From NCBI GenBank assembly GCA_026413225.1, contig CM048557.1, forward strand, positions 42,725,371-42,789,370: a DNA stretch of 64,000 nt, read 5' to 3'. The position numbers were made by a program, and so were the translations under genes. A model generated the notes under the pieces. That model had not been told where the DNA came from. It saw only the letters and a list, made by a program, of their open reading frames with translations, and did no database searches. Of the stretch, positions 52,301 through 58,604 are shown one piece after another. Positions within the stretch are counted from its first letter, which is position 1. Every line of letters starts with the position of its first letter. Origin of the DNA: Otis tarda (lineage: Eukaryota > Chordata > Aves > Otidiformes > Otididae).

Positions 52301-54652
52301 GCTTCGCAACCCAGGCCTTACAAGGCAGCCTGTTTTCCTGAGGGAGTGCAGGAATGAGAGCGTCCTGGCCTCTTTCTCCCTGTACAACCTCAGCTTTTAC
52401 TGCAGAACACAATAAGAAAAGGTCAGCAGGAACACTTGTACAGAACACGTGGCTATTTCTGCCCCACACAGACAGGAGTAGGGTCAGAGAAAGGTTGGGA
52501 TCTCTAATGACATCTATTTTCAGTTAAGATTCTCTAGCCTCACAGATCCTTTAGGAAAAATATTTGCAGATGGCCCATCAATCTGTGCTGTGCTCCCCTC
52601 CCCCCTCTCACAAACACACTGAGCATCTGCTGTACCATTGTTTAACGGCACTGCAGCTTTGCAAGAAAGCTGGGTTTCAAAACCTGGAGATTTGTGTGCA
52701 GACAGAGGGAGAATTGTGGTTCTGCACATATCAACTTGACATTAGTCCCAGGGCGAATACATCCATATTCTCCACATCCAAGTTTCTCCATAAACAGCAA
52801 AATTTAGCCCATGAAGGATGAGGGCTGCAAAACGATGTCACTCAGTTCAGTGGGACTTCTTATTGTTATGAGTAAGGGTATAAAGAATCTTAGATGCCAA
52901 TATACAAAAATTGACAACAGCACTGTATTTTCAGATACGTTCTACAGGTACAGCAAATAGTACTTTCCAAGTTTGCATATACCCTGAATATATCCAGAAA
53001 CTAACTGAAGCGTTATTACACTCTTGCAATTTGTTATTAAAAGCCTCTCTTAAAACTTCCAGTAAGCAATTTAAGGCAAGAAGAGGTTTGCAATTTAAGC
53101 TTGTAGCATAAATGTTAGCTAGGCAGGCCACAGAATACTGCTTCAAAAATTTTTATGTTCTCAAAACATTTCTCTTTCTTAGAGAAAGAAATTACTTTCC
53201 CTCCCTTCTCTGCATTGTCAAAATAAGTAGTCAGCTAGGGAGAACCACAGACTGACTGGGAGTGTAAGACTCAGTCTTACCACCAGCTCTGTGTGCATGG
53301 AAGTGACAGCAATATAAAGGGATCAATCCCACAGTCAGCTCTGTGCATGCTTGCATTATCCCAAGAATAACCGCCTTTCAAATGCCATATGCCTTGTGGA
53401 ACACAGAAAATGCATTTATTTTCTCAAAGATGTTCATTAAGAGGTCCTACAACTTGAACATTGCCTTCTAGAGACAGCAGAGAATTCTAAAAATTGTTTA
53501 TCCCACGTTATTTTCTTAGCCAAGTGAAGAGCTCCACCCTAGCTATTCAAGGCATGTCAGGACATGGAAGTCCTCATGCAACAATCAGTGAGAATAACTT
53601 CTGCATCCACGTGACACCTCAAAGTCAATGACAGTTCACATAAAGCCTCTATATTGCTAGATACAAGTCTGGGTTCCACTTCAAACCCTCTTCTTTCATC
53701 AACATTGTGCTTGTGAAGCACAGCAACCCTTCTTCTTGTTATACTGCTAGGATAACCTGCATATGTAAGCTCAGTTACTGGTCAATAAAGGGATACTCCA
53801 AATCAAATACCACAATTATAGACAAGAAGTTCTTATTCGATGTTATTAAGCTACTCCAGCCTATAGGCAGTTCCTCAAGACATGACACACACTGTTTCAC
53901 TGCAACTAAAATCATAATCAAATCCATGAAGCAATGGTATATATTTGTACGGAAACATGCACAATGAAGAAAGCTTTGTACATTTTCCTAATTTGGACAC
54001 AAACACATTAAATCTCTGGAAAGACTTCTCAGAGAGTTCCCGTAAGAGCATCTCCTCTTATTATAAGGCAATTTCAACTCTGAGCCCCACAATGGAAGTG
54101 AAGTAATACATCATACTGAGTAGTGCCAGACTAGAAATGCAGAACACAACTGCACTTTCCAAGTTACAGCAGCACAGGTTTTGCAGCACAGAGAAGACTA
54201 GTAATAGGCATACATGGCGTTTCCACCATCTACCATCTCTCAGCAGAAACACTGTCAATGCGTTTCAAACAGATTAACAATTATTATTCTGTAGGTACAC
54301 CATTTCTCATAGTGCACCGTTCTCTGGTGGATTATATCTAGCATTACTGGCACCTGTGAACATTCAGGTTGTTACGTTCAGTTGGCTGAACACTCCTGAT
54401 CACGTAATTTACAGATCAAGTAATTTATTTCGATCAGATCCTGCCACGTCTGCTTTAGTCTCATTTCCACCCAGCCCAAATGCTTTATACTTTAAAAGTA
54501 TCATTTACTCATTTTGTGTAGAGCTATTGTGCGTTTCTGAGTCGTCACTGTCACTGATGACAATTGTGTCTCCATCAGCGCTGCTGGCATGGCCATTCGC
54601 CATTCCATTGTGATGGGCTGGAGCTATGACTTCCAAAATCTTACATGGCAAC
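10122..54652 (-). CDS. BAZ1A: BAZ1A (ACF1), bromodomain adjacent to zinc finger 1A; 24 exons, 5' end outside window
   Basis: BAZ1A is the large accessory subunit of the nuclear ACF and CHRAC remodelling complexes. It partners the ISWI ATPase SMARCA5 to slide and space nucleosomes. Coding exons on the minus strand, 5' to 3', are 54509-54652, 48365-48466, 47028-47115, 44909-45043, 44170-44272, 41240-41406, 40317-40412, 38211-38349, 37612-37758, 34941-35036, 34588-34812, 33766-33931, 33379-33492, 32064-32188, 29827-30435, 26760-26923, 26420-26574, 23880-24028, 15717-15964, 15384-15610, 13692-14176, 12477-12622, 10848-10935 and 10122-10312. Phase agrees at every junction. The sum is 4309 bp: one base completing a split codon, then 1435 residues and a stop. 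This compares with about 1423 human residues from position 134 onward. The DDT, WHIM-like, WAKZ, PHD and bromodomain regions are all intact. The WAC domain exons were not found. All introns are GT-AG except 37759-38210, which is GC-AG. An optional exon may exist at 18620-18700. Confidence 0.97.
10313..12476 (-). other. BAZ1A introns around exon 23
   Basis: Apart from exon 23 (10848-10935) this is AT-rich intron. An A/C-rich run at about 10690-10745 encodes only a low-complexity open frame. No mobile element or further exon was recognised. Confidence 0.6.
10848..10935 (-). CDS. BAZ1A: BAZ1A coding exon 23 of this window (bromodomain ZA loop)
   Basis: Encodes VPDYYDIIKKPIALNIIREK VNKCEYKLA. 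The VPDYYDIIKKPI block is the ZA loop and start of helix A in the bromodomain. 88 bp; the last base pairs with CG of the next exon to make Ser. Confidence 0.97.
12477..12622 (-). CDS. BAZ1A: BAZ1A coding exon 22 of this window (bromodomain, first helices)
   Basis: Encodes ESSPQTSLNRRSSGRQGGVH then ELSAFEQLVVELVRHDDSWP FMKLVSKIQ. It carries the bromodomain alpha-Z helix and the WPF shelf (DSWPFMKLV). Acceptor TTTCCCAG after a T-rich tract, donor CAG before GTAACT. Confidence 0.97.
12623..15383 (-). other. BAZ1A introns flanking exon 21
   Basis: Between exons 22, 21 and 20 I see AT-rich intron only. The intron just upstream of exon 22 begins with a T-rich tract carrying GTTT repeats (plus-strand AAAC repeats at about 12628-12655). 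Nothing else was recognised. Confidence 0.55.
13692..14176 (-). CDS. BAZ1A: BAZ1A coding exon 21 of this window (basic disordered linker)
   Basis: Encodes PSKQGRPRVKFPLKMRAAKL, a second GRP-type basic motif, then a Ser/Arg/Lys-rich linker rich in SP and TP sites (NTPKRTESSPK). The conserved ADVFVELLSPRRRRRGRKSA block follows, and the exon ends KKRGRKRQST. It is expected to be disordered, strongly basic and phosphorylated (inference). This is the least conserved large exon apart from the ELLSPRR block. Confidence 0.96.
15384..15610 (-). CDS. BAZ1A: BAZ1A coding exon 20 of this window (PHD end, acidic tract)
   Basis: Begins AIPEGDWFCPECRPKQRSRR, giving the last two zinc cysteines (CPEC) and completing the PHD finger, then the basic RLSSRQRPS. 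The rest is a long Glu/Asp-rich disordered tract (EEEHYEEEQDEEDEYQEEEE). Some of the acidic stretch differs from human in length. Confidence 0.97.
15717..15964 (-). CDS. BAZ1A: BAZ1A coding exon 19 of this window (PHD finger, first part)
   Basis: Encodes DASDGGRSYKTVLDRWRESL then SQVFLHLSTLDRSVIWSKSI and the PHD start: CKVC, CDGC and GYHTYC. These supply zinc ligands Cys1-4, the His and Cys5 of the C4HC3 finger. The exon ends RPKLK before GTACTT. The acceptor GGAAG follows a pyrimidine-rich tract. Confidence 0.97.
15965..18619 (-). other. BAZ1A intron between the cassette candidate and exon 19
   Basis: AT-rich intron containing a cluster of three octamer motifs at 17379-17402 and scattered A-runs (for example 18417-18430). 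No coding segment was recognised. Confidence 0.55.
17379..17402. promoter_or_regulatory. Triple octamer (ATTTGCAT) cluster
   Basis: Three exact ATTTGCAT motifs lie at 17379-17386, 17385-17392 and 17395-17402; the first two overlap by two bases. The sequence matches the POU/Oct octamer (ATGCAAAT on the minus strand). It arose by duplication of a short TTGCATACAT-like unit, so it may be only a simple-repeat expansion. Confidence 0.4.
18620..18700 (-). CDS. BAZ1A: Candidate BAZ1A cassette exon, 81 bp, basic peptide
   Basis: On the minus strand a segment bounded by TTAG and by G before GTAAAT is exactly 81 bp and has phase 1 at both ends. It therefore fits in frame between exons 18 and 19 and adds 27 residues. 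The insert reads GNAEDDKRNHWGDKKRKRVE then DKTSQRD before DASD. It is highly charged, with a bipartite NLS-like pattern (KR, then KKRKR ten residues on). The human protein as I recall it joins APL directly to DASD and lacks this insert. The donor is good. The acceptor has a weak pyrimidine tract, which would suit optional use. It could be bird- or sauropsid-specific, or tissue-restricted. Confidence 0.6.
19981..20037. repeat. A-rich low-complexity run
   Basis: About 57 bases made almost entirely of A with scattered G, T and C (AAGAAAA..., AATAAG, AAACAAAA). On the BAZ1A transcript strand it is a T-rich tract. Confidence 0.9.
20275..20444 (-). CDS. Candidate alternative BAZ1A terminal exon
   Basis: On the minus strand a pyrimidine-rich acceptor (GCTCCGTTTTTGTTCTGAG) is followed by a frame that fits the single G left by exon 18 and stays open for 56 codons to a TAG. 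The tail is acidic and protein-like: IPNIQVEEQEKTDTEDSEAK then GDLEAPETAPSALQSC. A variant polyadenylation signal ATTAAA lies about 30 bases past the stop (20241-20246). Against this, the patch is GC-rich and other frames are open too. One of them reads LYRAAKSLTGDSDKFGVDVH, so a frameshifted old retrocopy is an alternative. Confidence 0.25.
22585..22697 (-). CDS. Weak candidate alternative BAZ1A terminal exon
   Basis: After an acceptor GGCACAG the minus strand is open for 37 codons, in the phase needed after exon 18, to a TGA. It contains SVASDEDEFELDLCQRL. The acidic core looks protein-like, but the run is short, the pyrimidine tract is poor and I see no nearby polyadenylation signal. Confidence 0.12.
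23807..23827. repeat. (TTTG)n microsatellite
   Basis: Five TTTG-type units within a longer G/T-rich stretch (23777-23827). In the BAZ1A pre-mRNA this reads as CA-rich sequence starting about 50 bases past the exon 18 donor. Confidence 0.9.
23880..24028 (-). CDS. BAZ1A: BAZ1A coding exon 18 of this window
   Basis: Encodes a variable Thr/Ser-rich start (LVELKTEAPSAASTSTSTPQ) and the conserved helix VVHYLASALLQIEQGIERRF LKAPL. It ends with a single G before GTAAGC, so the next exon must supply two bases. The downstream intron carries the cassette exon candidate and two other candidate exons, all in compatible phase. Confidence 0.95.
24029..26419 (-). other. BAZ1A intron between exons 17 and 18
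   Basis: AT-rich intron with A-runs (for example about 25132-25153). Open frames at 24827-25105 plus and 25037-25333 minus are low-complexity and unconvincing. Nothing else was recognised. Confidence 0.55.
26420..26574 (-). CDS. BAZ1A: BAZ1A coding exon 17 of this window (WAKZ-type motif)
   Basis: Encodes VTDRQSWRAALEHGRYEFLN, then DENKENGIIKTVNEESEEME and the acidic IDDQDKF. The W-R-x-A-L-E-x-G-R-Y signature corresponds to the WAKZ motif shared by WSTF and ACF1 proteins. Acceptor TTGCTTCAG, donor AG before GTAAGA. Confidence 0.96.
26760..26923 (-). CDS. BAZ1A: BAZ1A coding exon 16 of this window
   Basis: Encodes EKPQSDIRLPSGRGRMQNAH at the start, which differs from human, and then AEKQLELRLRDFLLDIEDRI YQGTLGAIK, nearly identical to human. 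The acceptor is TTCTTGCAG and the donor AAG before GTATCC. Confidence 0.96.
27263..27281 (+). repeat. G-run with quadruplex potential
   Basis: The plus strand reads GGGTGGGGGGGTGGGGGGG, which supplies four or more runs of three G separated by single bases. It lies on the template strand for BAZ1A, about 340 bp upstream of exon 16 in transcript order. Confidence 0.6.
28363..28459. repeat. G/T-rich low-complexity tract
   Basis: About 97 bases made of T-runs interrupted by GG and GGG (GGTTTTTGTGGG-like units). On the transcript strand it is CA- and CCA-rich. The Phe/Trp/Gly-rich frames over it are artefacts. Confidence 0.85.
29827..30435 (-). CDS. BAZ1A: BAZ1A coding exon 15 of this window (WHIM2/3 region, largest exon)
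   Basis: This 609-bp exon encodes RRGQNEYKEFTRQEE at its start. It then gives the conserved block LGRDRLYRRYWIFPSVPGLF with EEDYSGLTEDMLLPRTSSFQ, a Ser/Asn-rich variable segment, and YKPNRWCFYNSREQLDQLLE with ALNSRGHRESALKETLLQEK. The RRYWIF and WCFY blocks belong to the WHIM2/WHIM3 module. The variable segment differs from human in length and sequence while its flanks are strongly conserved. Confidence 0.97.
30436..33378 (-). other. BAZ1A introns flanking exon 14
   Basis: AT-rich introns on either side of exon 14. A C-rich run on the plus strand (30972-30988) gives a G-rich stretch in the pre-mRNA. Short alternating GCATGC/GTGT sequence lies at 31999-32033. No element or extra exon was recognised. 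Confidence 0.55.
32064..32188 (-). CDS. BAZ1A: BAZ1A coding exon 14 of this window (acidic, then basic)
   Basis: Encodes EEEREDLDTSTESKEIERKE, then an acidic run TVTEDEEEL and the basic GPNKKRGRG. It is acidic and probably disordered, followed by a KKRGRGRRG stretch completed in the next exon that could act in nuclear localisation (inference). Confidence 0.95.
33379..33492 (-). CDS. BAZ1A: BAZ1A coding exon 13 of this window (charged helix)
   Basis: Encodes RIRKRKEERLKEQELKMKEK and then QEKLKEEEQRNPAVEVSVG, a Lys/Glu-rich helix continuing from the previous exon. Acceptor CTATTAG, donor GG before GTACGA. Confidence 0.95.
33766..33931 (-). CDS. BAZ1A: BAZ1A coding exon 12 of this window (WHIM1-like helix)
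   Basis: Encodes EKMKILHALCGKLLTLVSTR then DFIEDSVDVLRQAKQEFREL and a charged helix ending AAAA. The ILHALCGKLL block corresponds to the WHIM1-type motif shared by ISWI-partner proteins (family knowledge). It ends in a GCA repeat encoding four Ala. Confidence 0.96.
33932..34587 (-). other. BAZ1A intron between exons 11 and 12, with a CR1 tail
   Basis: A 656-bp intron. Its only recognisable content is the short CR1 3'-end fragment at about 34405-34492. Confidence 0.6.
34405..34492 (+). mobile_element. CR1 LINE 3'-end fragment
   Basis: The plus strand carries GTGACCTCCAGAGGTCCTTTCCAACCTAAAT-like sequence ending AATCTATGAT, which matches the CR1 3' terminus. Only about 90 bases remain. It is opposite in orientation to BAZ1A. 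Confidence 0.65.
34588..34812 (-). CDS. BAZ1A: BAZ1A coding exon 11 of this window
   Basis: Encodes GCNLKNLDLDSCTLSEILRL through HILASGADVTSANAKYRYQK to SSTSVYDLLP. It is highly conserved with human, as expected of the structured stretch between the DDT domain and the WHIM motifs. 225 bp and phase-symmetric. Confidence 0.97.
34941..35036 (-). CDS. BAZ1A: BAZ1A coding exon 10 of this window
   Basis: Encodes DLTEALDEDADPTKSALSAV and then ATLAAAWPQLHQ, matching human apart from one residue. 96 bp and phase-symmetric (1 to 1). Confidence 0.96.
35037..37611 (-). other. BAZ1A intron between exons 9 and 10
   Basis: A 2.6-kb AT-rich intron with an A-run (about 35575-35596) and a 14-bp tandem repeat (36351-36378, unit CTATGAATAATAAT). 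No exon or mobile element was recognised. Confidence 0.55.
37612..37758 (-). CDS. BAZ1A: BAZ1A coding exon 9 of this window (DDT domain, second half)
   Basis: Encodes EVLEEALVGNDTEGPLCELL, then FFFLTAIFQAMAEEEEEVAK and an acidic tail. It completes the DDT fold. The acceptor TTATTCACAG pairs with the GC donor of the previous exon, and only this join restores EVLEEAL after GVTL. Confidence 0.96.
37759..38210 (-). other. GC-AG intron in the DDT coding region
   Basis: This 452-bp intron begins GCAAGT and ends TTATTCACAG. No GT alternative restores the conserved GVTL-EVLEEAL junction, so the GC donor is required. The rest of the donor matches consensus, as is usual for GC-AG introns. Confidence 0.9.
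38211..38349 (-). CDS. BAZ1A: BAZ1A coding exon 8 of this window (DDT domain, first half)
   Basis: Encodes ELPVPMPVKTRLPPEMFGDA and then LMVLEFLYAFGELFDLQDEF. The LPPEMFGDALMVLEFL block is the first helix of the DDT domain, a three-helix module that in this family mediates ISWI and DNA contacts. The acceptor is GGATTGCAG. The donor is non-canonical: the exon ends TTTAG and the intron begins GCAAGT, making this a GC-AG intron. Confidence 0.96.
38350..40316 (-). other. BAZ1A intron between exons 7 and 8, with a CR1 tail
   Basis: An AT-rich intron with a CR1 3' fragment at 39383-39496. Short open frames elsewhere are unconvincing. Confidence 0.55.
39383..39496 (-). mobile_element. CR1 LINE 3'-end fragment
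   Basis: On the minus strand: GGGCTCTGGGCAACCTGATC, then GCAGGAGGATTGGACTA, AAGGTCCCTTCCAAACC and the terminal octamers ATTCTATG and ATTCTAAG. It is about 114 bp, 5'-truncated, and in the same orientation as BAZ1A. Confidence 0.9.
40317..40412 (-). CDS. BAZ1A: BAZ1A coding exon 7 of this window (end of coiled coil)
   Basis: Encodes 32 residues, EREKLREEKRKYVEYLKQWS and then KPREDMECDDLK, which match human at every position as I recall it. Length is 96 bp with phase 0 at both ends, so skipping would remove exactly 32 residues. Confidence 0.97.
40413..41239 (-). other. BAZ1A intron between exons 6 and 7
   Basis: An 827-bp AT-rich intron. It contains a palindromic AATTCATATTTATATGAATT cluster at about 40790-40832. 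Nothing else was recognised. Confidence 0.55.
41240..41406 (-). CDS. BAZ1A: BAZ1A coding exon 6 of this window (K/E coiled coil)
   Basis: Encodes AFEKAKLKQEKANAIEAKKK and continues with EKEDKEKKREELKKIVEEER, an almost uninterrupted Lys/Glu helix expected to form a long single helix or coiled coil. This is a conserved feature of BAZ1A upstream of the DDT domain. The plus strand shows a matching Phe/Ser-rich open frame, which is only a shadow. Acceptor TTTATAG, donor AAA before GTAATG. Confidence 0.96.
41746..41775. repeat. Perfect 15-bp tandem duplication
   Basis: GCATATAATTACAGC occurs twice in a row (41746-41760 and 41761-41775) with no mismatch, indicating a recent slippage event. Confidence 0.95.
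43190..43302 (+). mobile_element. Eroded CR1 LINE 3'-end fragment
   Basis: The plus strand carries CCTGAGCAGCCTCAAACAAC, then GCAGATGTTGGACTAGATGA and a degraded 3' end with TATTCTATGA. It is more diverged than the other CR1 tails, so it is probably an older insertion. Confidence 0.7.
44170..44272 (-). CDS. BAZ1A: BAZ1A coding exon 5 of this window (charged linker)
   Basis: Encodes EDEITAKQNTQGKKSKVARE and then KTRFQKQKEDMQAM. It is hydrophilic, the most diverged of the N-terminal exons here relative to human, and leads into the coiled coil. Acceptor CTCTACCAG, donor ATG G before GTAAGT. Confidence 0.92.
44909..45043 (-). CDS. BAZ1A: BAZ1A coding exon 4 of this window (AT-hook-like motif)
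   Basis: Encodes 45 residues including FSYFFPDDPPTFIFSPASRR and the basic stretch RRRGRPPKR. The GRP core flanked by Arg and Lys is AT-hook-like and could contact the DNA minor groove (inference). Acceptor TTACTAAG, donor CTT before GTAAGT. Phase 0 at both ends, so it could be skipped in frame. Confidence 0.96.
45044..47027 (-). other. BAZ1A intron between exons 3 and 4, with a CR1 tail
   Basis: A 2.0-kb AT-rich intron with a CR1 3' fragment (46025-46104). The plus-strand frame at 46113-46328 begins just after it and has no recognised match. Confidence 0.55.
46025..46104 (+). mobile_element. CR1 LINE 3'-end fragment
   Basis: The plus strand carries GGAGTTAGACTACATGGCCA, then TTTAAAGGTGCCTTCCAACT and terminal octamers ATTCTATG ATTCTATG. 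About 80 bases remain, opposite in orientation to BAZ1A. Confidence 0.85.
47028..47115 (-). CDS. BAZ1A: BAZ1A coding exon 3 of this window
   Basis: Encodes SRRKHLFSRDRLKLFLKQHC and then EPHDGVIKTK, nearly identical to human. The acceptor is AATTCAG and the donor AAG before GTAAAT. The first residue is split with the previous exon (AG plus C). Confidence 0.95.
47116..48364 (-). other. BAZ1A intron between exons 2 and 3
   Basis: A 1.2-kb AT-rich intron. The plus-strand frame at 47504-47755 lies in a slightly GC-richer patch and has no recognised match. Nothing else was seen. Confidence 0.55.
48365..48466 (-). CDS. BAZ1A: BAZ1A coding exon 2 of this window
   Basis: Encodes EEKKAIIDPSLFKYKVQPIK and then KELYETVIVKASQI, matching the human DPLLFKYKVQPTKKELHE region. 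The acceptor is TTTCTTTAG and the donor AG before GTAAAA. It is 102 bp and phase-symmetric. Confidence 0.93.
48467..54508 (-). other. BAZ1A intron between window exons 1 and 2
   Basis: A 6.0-kb AT-rich intron. It holds an A/C-rich low-complexity tract (49258-49350) and a minus-strand frame (51802-52134) with half a C2H2 zinc-finger pattern. No mobile element was recognised, and no exon with both splice sites and conservation. Confidence 0.55.
49258..49350. repeat. A/C-rich low-complexity tract
   Basis: About 93 bases of AAC-, AAAC- and ACAAA-type units with few other bases. On the transcript strand it is G/T-rich. Confidence 0.85.
54509..54652 (-). CDS. BAZ1A: BAZ1A coding exon 1 of this window (acidic SIM-like motif)
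   Basis: The exon starts after TTTCAG with one base completing a split codon, then encodes LPCKILEVIAPAHHNGMANG and DGDTIVISDSDDSETHNSS. It ends AATGA before GTAAAT. It aligns with human residues from about 134. The core TIVIS followed by DSDDSE has the form of a SUMO-interacting motif: a short aliphatic run next to acidic residues. Its length is a multiple of three, so skipping would keep frame. It is the most 5' exon I can find. Confidence 0.93.
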
Positions 54653-56744
54653 CTGAAATAAAACACAGACATTTATTACCATCAAAGTCTCTCACTAGTG
54701 CAAGGAGTCTAACATTGTTGTGAAGGTTATTTTAAAAATAGATATATAATAAAACATCGTATTGTCTACTAAACAAGTTAATACCTAAGAGCCTTGCACT
54801 GAAATACTAGGTAAAATCTTAATTTAAATTAGTTCAATCTAATAAATGAACAAATTCATCTGCTTACACAGCTATCAGCTTTAGTACTCAGGACAACTAA
54901 TCAAGTCACTGATTTGAATTATTTGTGGTTGTGAATTTTTTTTTTTCAGTTCTCACTTAAGTAAACTAGGAGTTAACTTTAAGTGTCACTTTAAAACTAG
55001 ACACCAAGCATTTACATTGATTTTGATAGCAGCCTAAGAAAAACATAAGATTTTCAGCTCCCAAAGTATTTTTTACTTATAAGAGATCATCTTCTACTGC
55101 TGTCAATGACCTAAATAAACAAGGCTGAAATGATCAGTATGCATCTAATCTTAATAATGGCCCATTTATCTGCTGACACATATTAAGGCTCCATCTGGCA
55201 TGCACACAATTGACAAAACAAGTCTATCCCTTAGCCATCCTGAATGCTAGCTATAAAAGGCAGAATTAATTACATATTAAAAAGTATAATTAATCAATAC
55301 TTCATGCTGGGTAACTGCACGATAGCTAGTTCTTAACCACTAACTTTCACCCCTTTCTGGAATTCCATAGTTGGTATTTTTTAGTTTTATCTTCCAAAGC
55401 CTTGTCTGCTTCATGAAAATGAACTACTGCAGTCAATGGATGCTGTCACAAACTATCACTAAAAGCTCAAAGGGTGGGAGGAGAAAGAGCATATATAACA
55501 ATTCTCTTCTCTGGGCACCAAACACTGTCACTTGAAGTGAATAAAATGGAGAATACATGAAGCACAGGGCTTGAATTAACATGGCATCATGCCTAAGTTA
55601 AAAACAAACAAGTAAACCCCAGACAAGTTCTAAGTGTACTTATAGCTGAACTGAACACTAGCAAAAAGGAAATAGTGTCAAAATGTTTCTTAAACACCTC
55701 TTTCTGCAAGCAGACTGTACTATCCAAAATTTGCACACACGGAGTAGGTGGAAGGGGAAGAGAGAGGCAGGGGGAGAAAAGTTGAAAACATTAAAATATC
55801 GTAGGTCATATTCATTTGTAAATTCAGCTAGGACCAGTAACGCAGTTAGTGCCTGTAGCTGTCCTCCCCAAGCCCCTCTCCAACAGGGAGAGTGCTCCAG
55901 GATGGTCCAATGGGATATGTTATTTAAAAAAAAAAAAAAAAAAATTTAGAAAACCCCAACCTATTAACACCTTTATATATTCCTAAAGACAACAATATGA
56001 CCAATGCTTAATTATCCATAAGGACACCAGAGGTGCCTGCATGCTGAGGCAGCCCGAGTCCACTGGACTAACTGACCACAGGCACACGGCCATTCCAACG
56101 CAGCCGGTCCCTTTCCAAAGCTTGTCTGCGGCTGGAAGACACGTTTTCCTGGTGAGCAGAGCACAAGCTAATTAACTGTGCAAATCTAAATAGACTGTGC
56201 GTAGAGGACCAAGAGCACTGAAGTATGTAATGGACATAGAGCCTAGTGGCTGTTCACTAAGTAAGTCCAAGTCCAACGAGGCTTATTAAGGTCTGGCCCA
56301 GCACCAGACTCCAGCTGAGTCCTAAGAGAAAAGTCTATCACTACAGTATCTTGATTTTCCAATATTCAGATCATCACAGCCTCCCCTTCATACTGAATAA
56401 TACTGAGCTGTATGCATTGCAGAATGTGTGTTATTAGGCTGTTTTTTTAAACCCAACAAAGATCATCTGCTAAAGAAGGCTTCATAGTAGAATTATATTT
56501 TATAATCTGAAACAAAAATATTTTCTAGAGAGTTAAATCCAATTAAAAAAACACTTTTGAATTAATCAAAAGCATCAATGCTCAAGGCTACTGACACTCT
56601 CATGAGTTTACCATTTGAAGACCACTAGAGGGAGTGCATATACACTACATTTGCAATCACAGTAGAACAGCCACATGAAAGCTAATCACAACCTACACTA
56701 CCCAACGCCATGAAGGACAAAGAGGCTAAAACACACACACATAA

Positions 56745-56770
56745 ATCAATCCTCCTGATCAATCCTCCTT
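56745..56770. repeat. 13-bp tandem duplication
   Basis: ATCAATCCTCCTG is followed directly by ATCAATCCTCCTT, a near-perfect duplication with one mismatch. Confidence 0.85.
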
Positions 56771-58581
56771 GAATATTTAGTCACCGAGTATTTTACCAAC
56801 ATTTAATTTACCTGCTTATCCATCAGACAGCCCTGTAATTTACAGGGCATCACATCTCTTTCTGTAAGAACGGAAATTATGTATTTTATACACTTGATTC
56901 AGTAAGCAGCAAAATCCCCAGTATAGCTGCTTTTTCCCCCCTTTTTATTATTAAACAGAGAGAATGACTAATGGAATAAGCTACCACACAAAGCAAGTGA
57001 TTCTCCATCCTCTATGCCTTCATTCAAATCATTACCATAAGTCTTTGGGGAAGGAATCACGTGAAACACACATTACCTGGCTCAATAAAAGCATAATCCA
57101 ATGAAATTTAATGGTTACTGATAGACAGGAGATTAAAGAAAGTGATGCAACCGTTCCTTCTGGCATTAAAGAAATAATAGTCTACGAATGAAGACTTTTT
57201 TTAGCCTTGCTACAATTAAGTCATGGCTAGTAGCAGCCAATTCCCTGGCTAAGAGAGGCAAAGACACTCTGCTTCTAGAGCGAAGGAAGCTCTGCTCTTC
57301 TTAAGAACATAATCACTCCCCGAGTTCACTTATCACAATTTTATATCATAAGGCACATAAAACAACAGAGCTGAAAGCTGAAGCAAGACACTCAAATGAA
57401 GCATACTACTTGAAATACTTTTTAGAAAGGATACCTTAAGATCTTTACAGAGCAAGTAGAACCATGCTCACTCACTATGTCCCATAAAATGAGAACTGAG
57501 GGCACCTCAAGCTAAAAAGATAGCAGCATTAAAGTAAATAAATATGTACCCCAATATCGTCCTTGGTCAGGAAGCACTTTCTTCAGGTAACAATAAATAT
57601 TGTGAAAAAGCTTACAGTCACACTAAGTGAATCTCAAAGGTATTCAGAAAAGGATGAGATAAATTGAGAAGAGAGCCGTCAAGAACTTTTACAAAATAGT
57701 CCCAGAAACTCTAGCTTAGACACTGACAGCCAAAAGCTAGAGCAGTAAACCTGCAAAAAGTTTATCCCATCTTCCAACAGCTTTGCATACCTCTTTCTGC
57801 ACTATAGGATGCTATCAACAACAGGGTACAGGTCCTCTGACCTGTCCCAAGGATAGCCTTTATGCTAACAGCTTTATTTTTTGCTAAGCTCAGAAACCAG
57901 GCTCTTTGAGGTCTCCTATGTTATGGGAAAGGTTCCAAGAAGTGCTTGGCCTGTATGATTAAATCTGGGTTTTTTTTTTTTAATTCAGAGAAGAACACCA
58001 CAGGAGCCCAAAGTCTTAAACACAAACCCACTAATGTCGGGTTTTTTTAAATACCAGTGCACATCTACTTCTCTCTCAAGTGAAAACGAGAGATCTTCCA
58101 TTGATTTCTATTAATTTTAGGTAGGGGTCAGCTGCACAGGTGGAAGAACATAACTGACTCCAGCAATCTACAATCAAGAGACACTGACCAGTGACTGTGG
58201 CCCAGGACATAGTTTCTCTGGACACCCAATTCCATCAGGCTCTCTCTAGAAGAATGATTCTGGGTTGTGCTTTGAAGAGCAGCTTAACGCAACTAGCAAA
58301 AAACTTCAAGGTCAGACTGAACCTTGCCACTCTCAGAACAACAGTAAGGAAGTGACAGGCTGAAGGTGTACAAAAGCAAACTGCACCTGCAGCCTCAGGC
58401 TCCTGCTCCATGAGATGCAGAGATAACTTAGCAGTTCAACACTGCCATAAGGGGGAAGTTTTCCCTTGCCATCATTCCTCCTTCCAGCCACATACTGGGT
58501 GCGGTGGTTGCTTTTTGTAGCTCTGGCGCTCAGTATCATTTATTGATTGCCATTAAATTGAATTGAATTCAGTTACCTATC

Positions 58582-58604
58582 AAAAAAAAAAAAAAAAAAA
58601 AAAA
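58582..58604. repeat. Poly-A run
   Basis: Twenty-three uninterrupted A on the plus strand, followed by A/C-rich sequence. No retrotransposed body is recognisable next to it. Confidence 0.9.
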
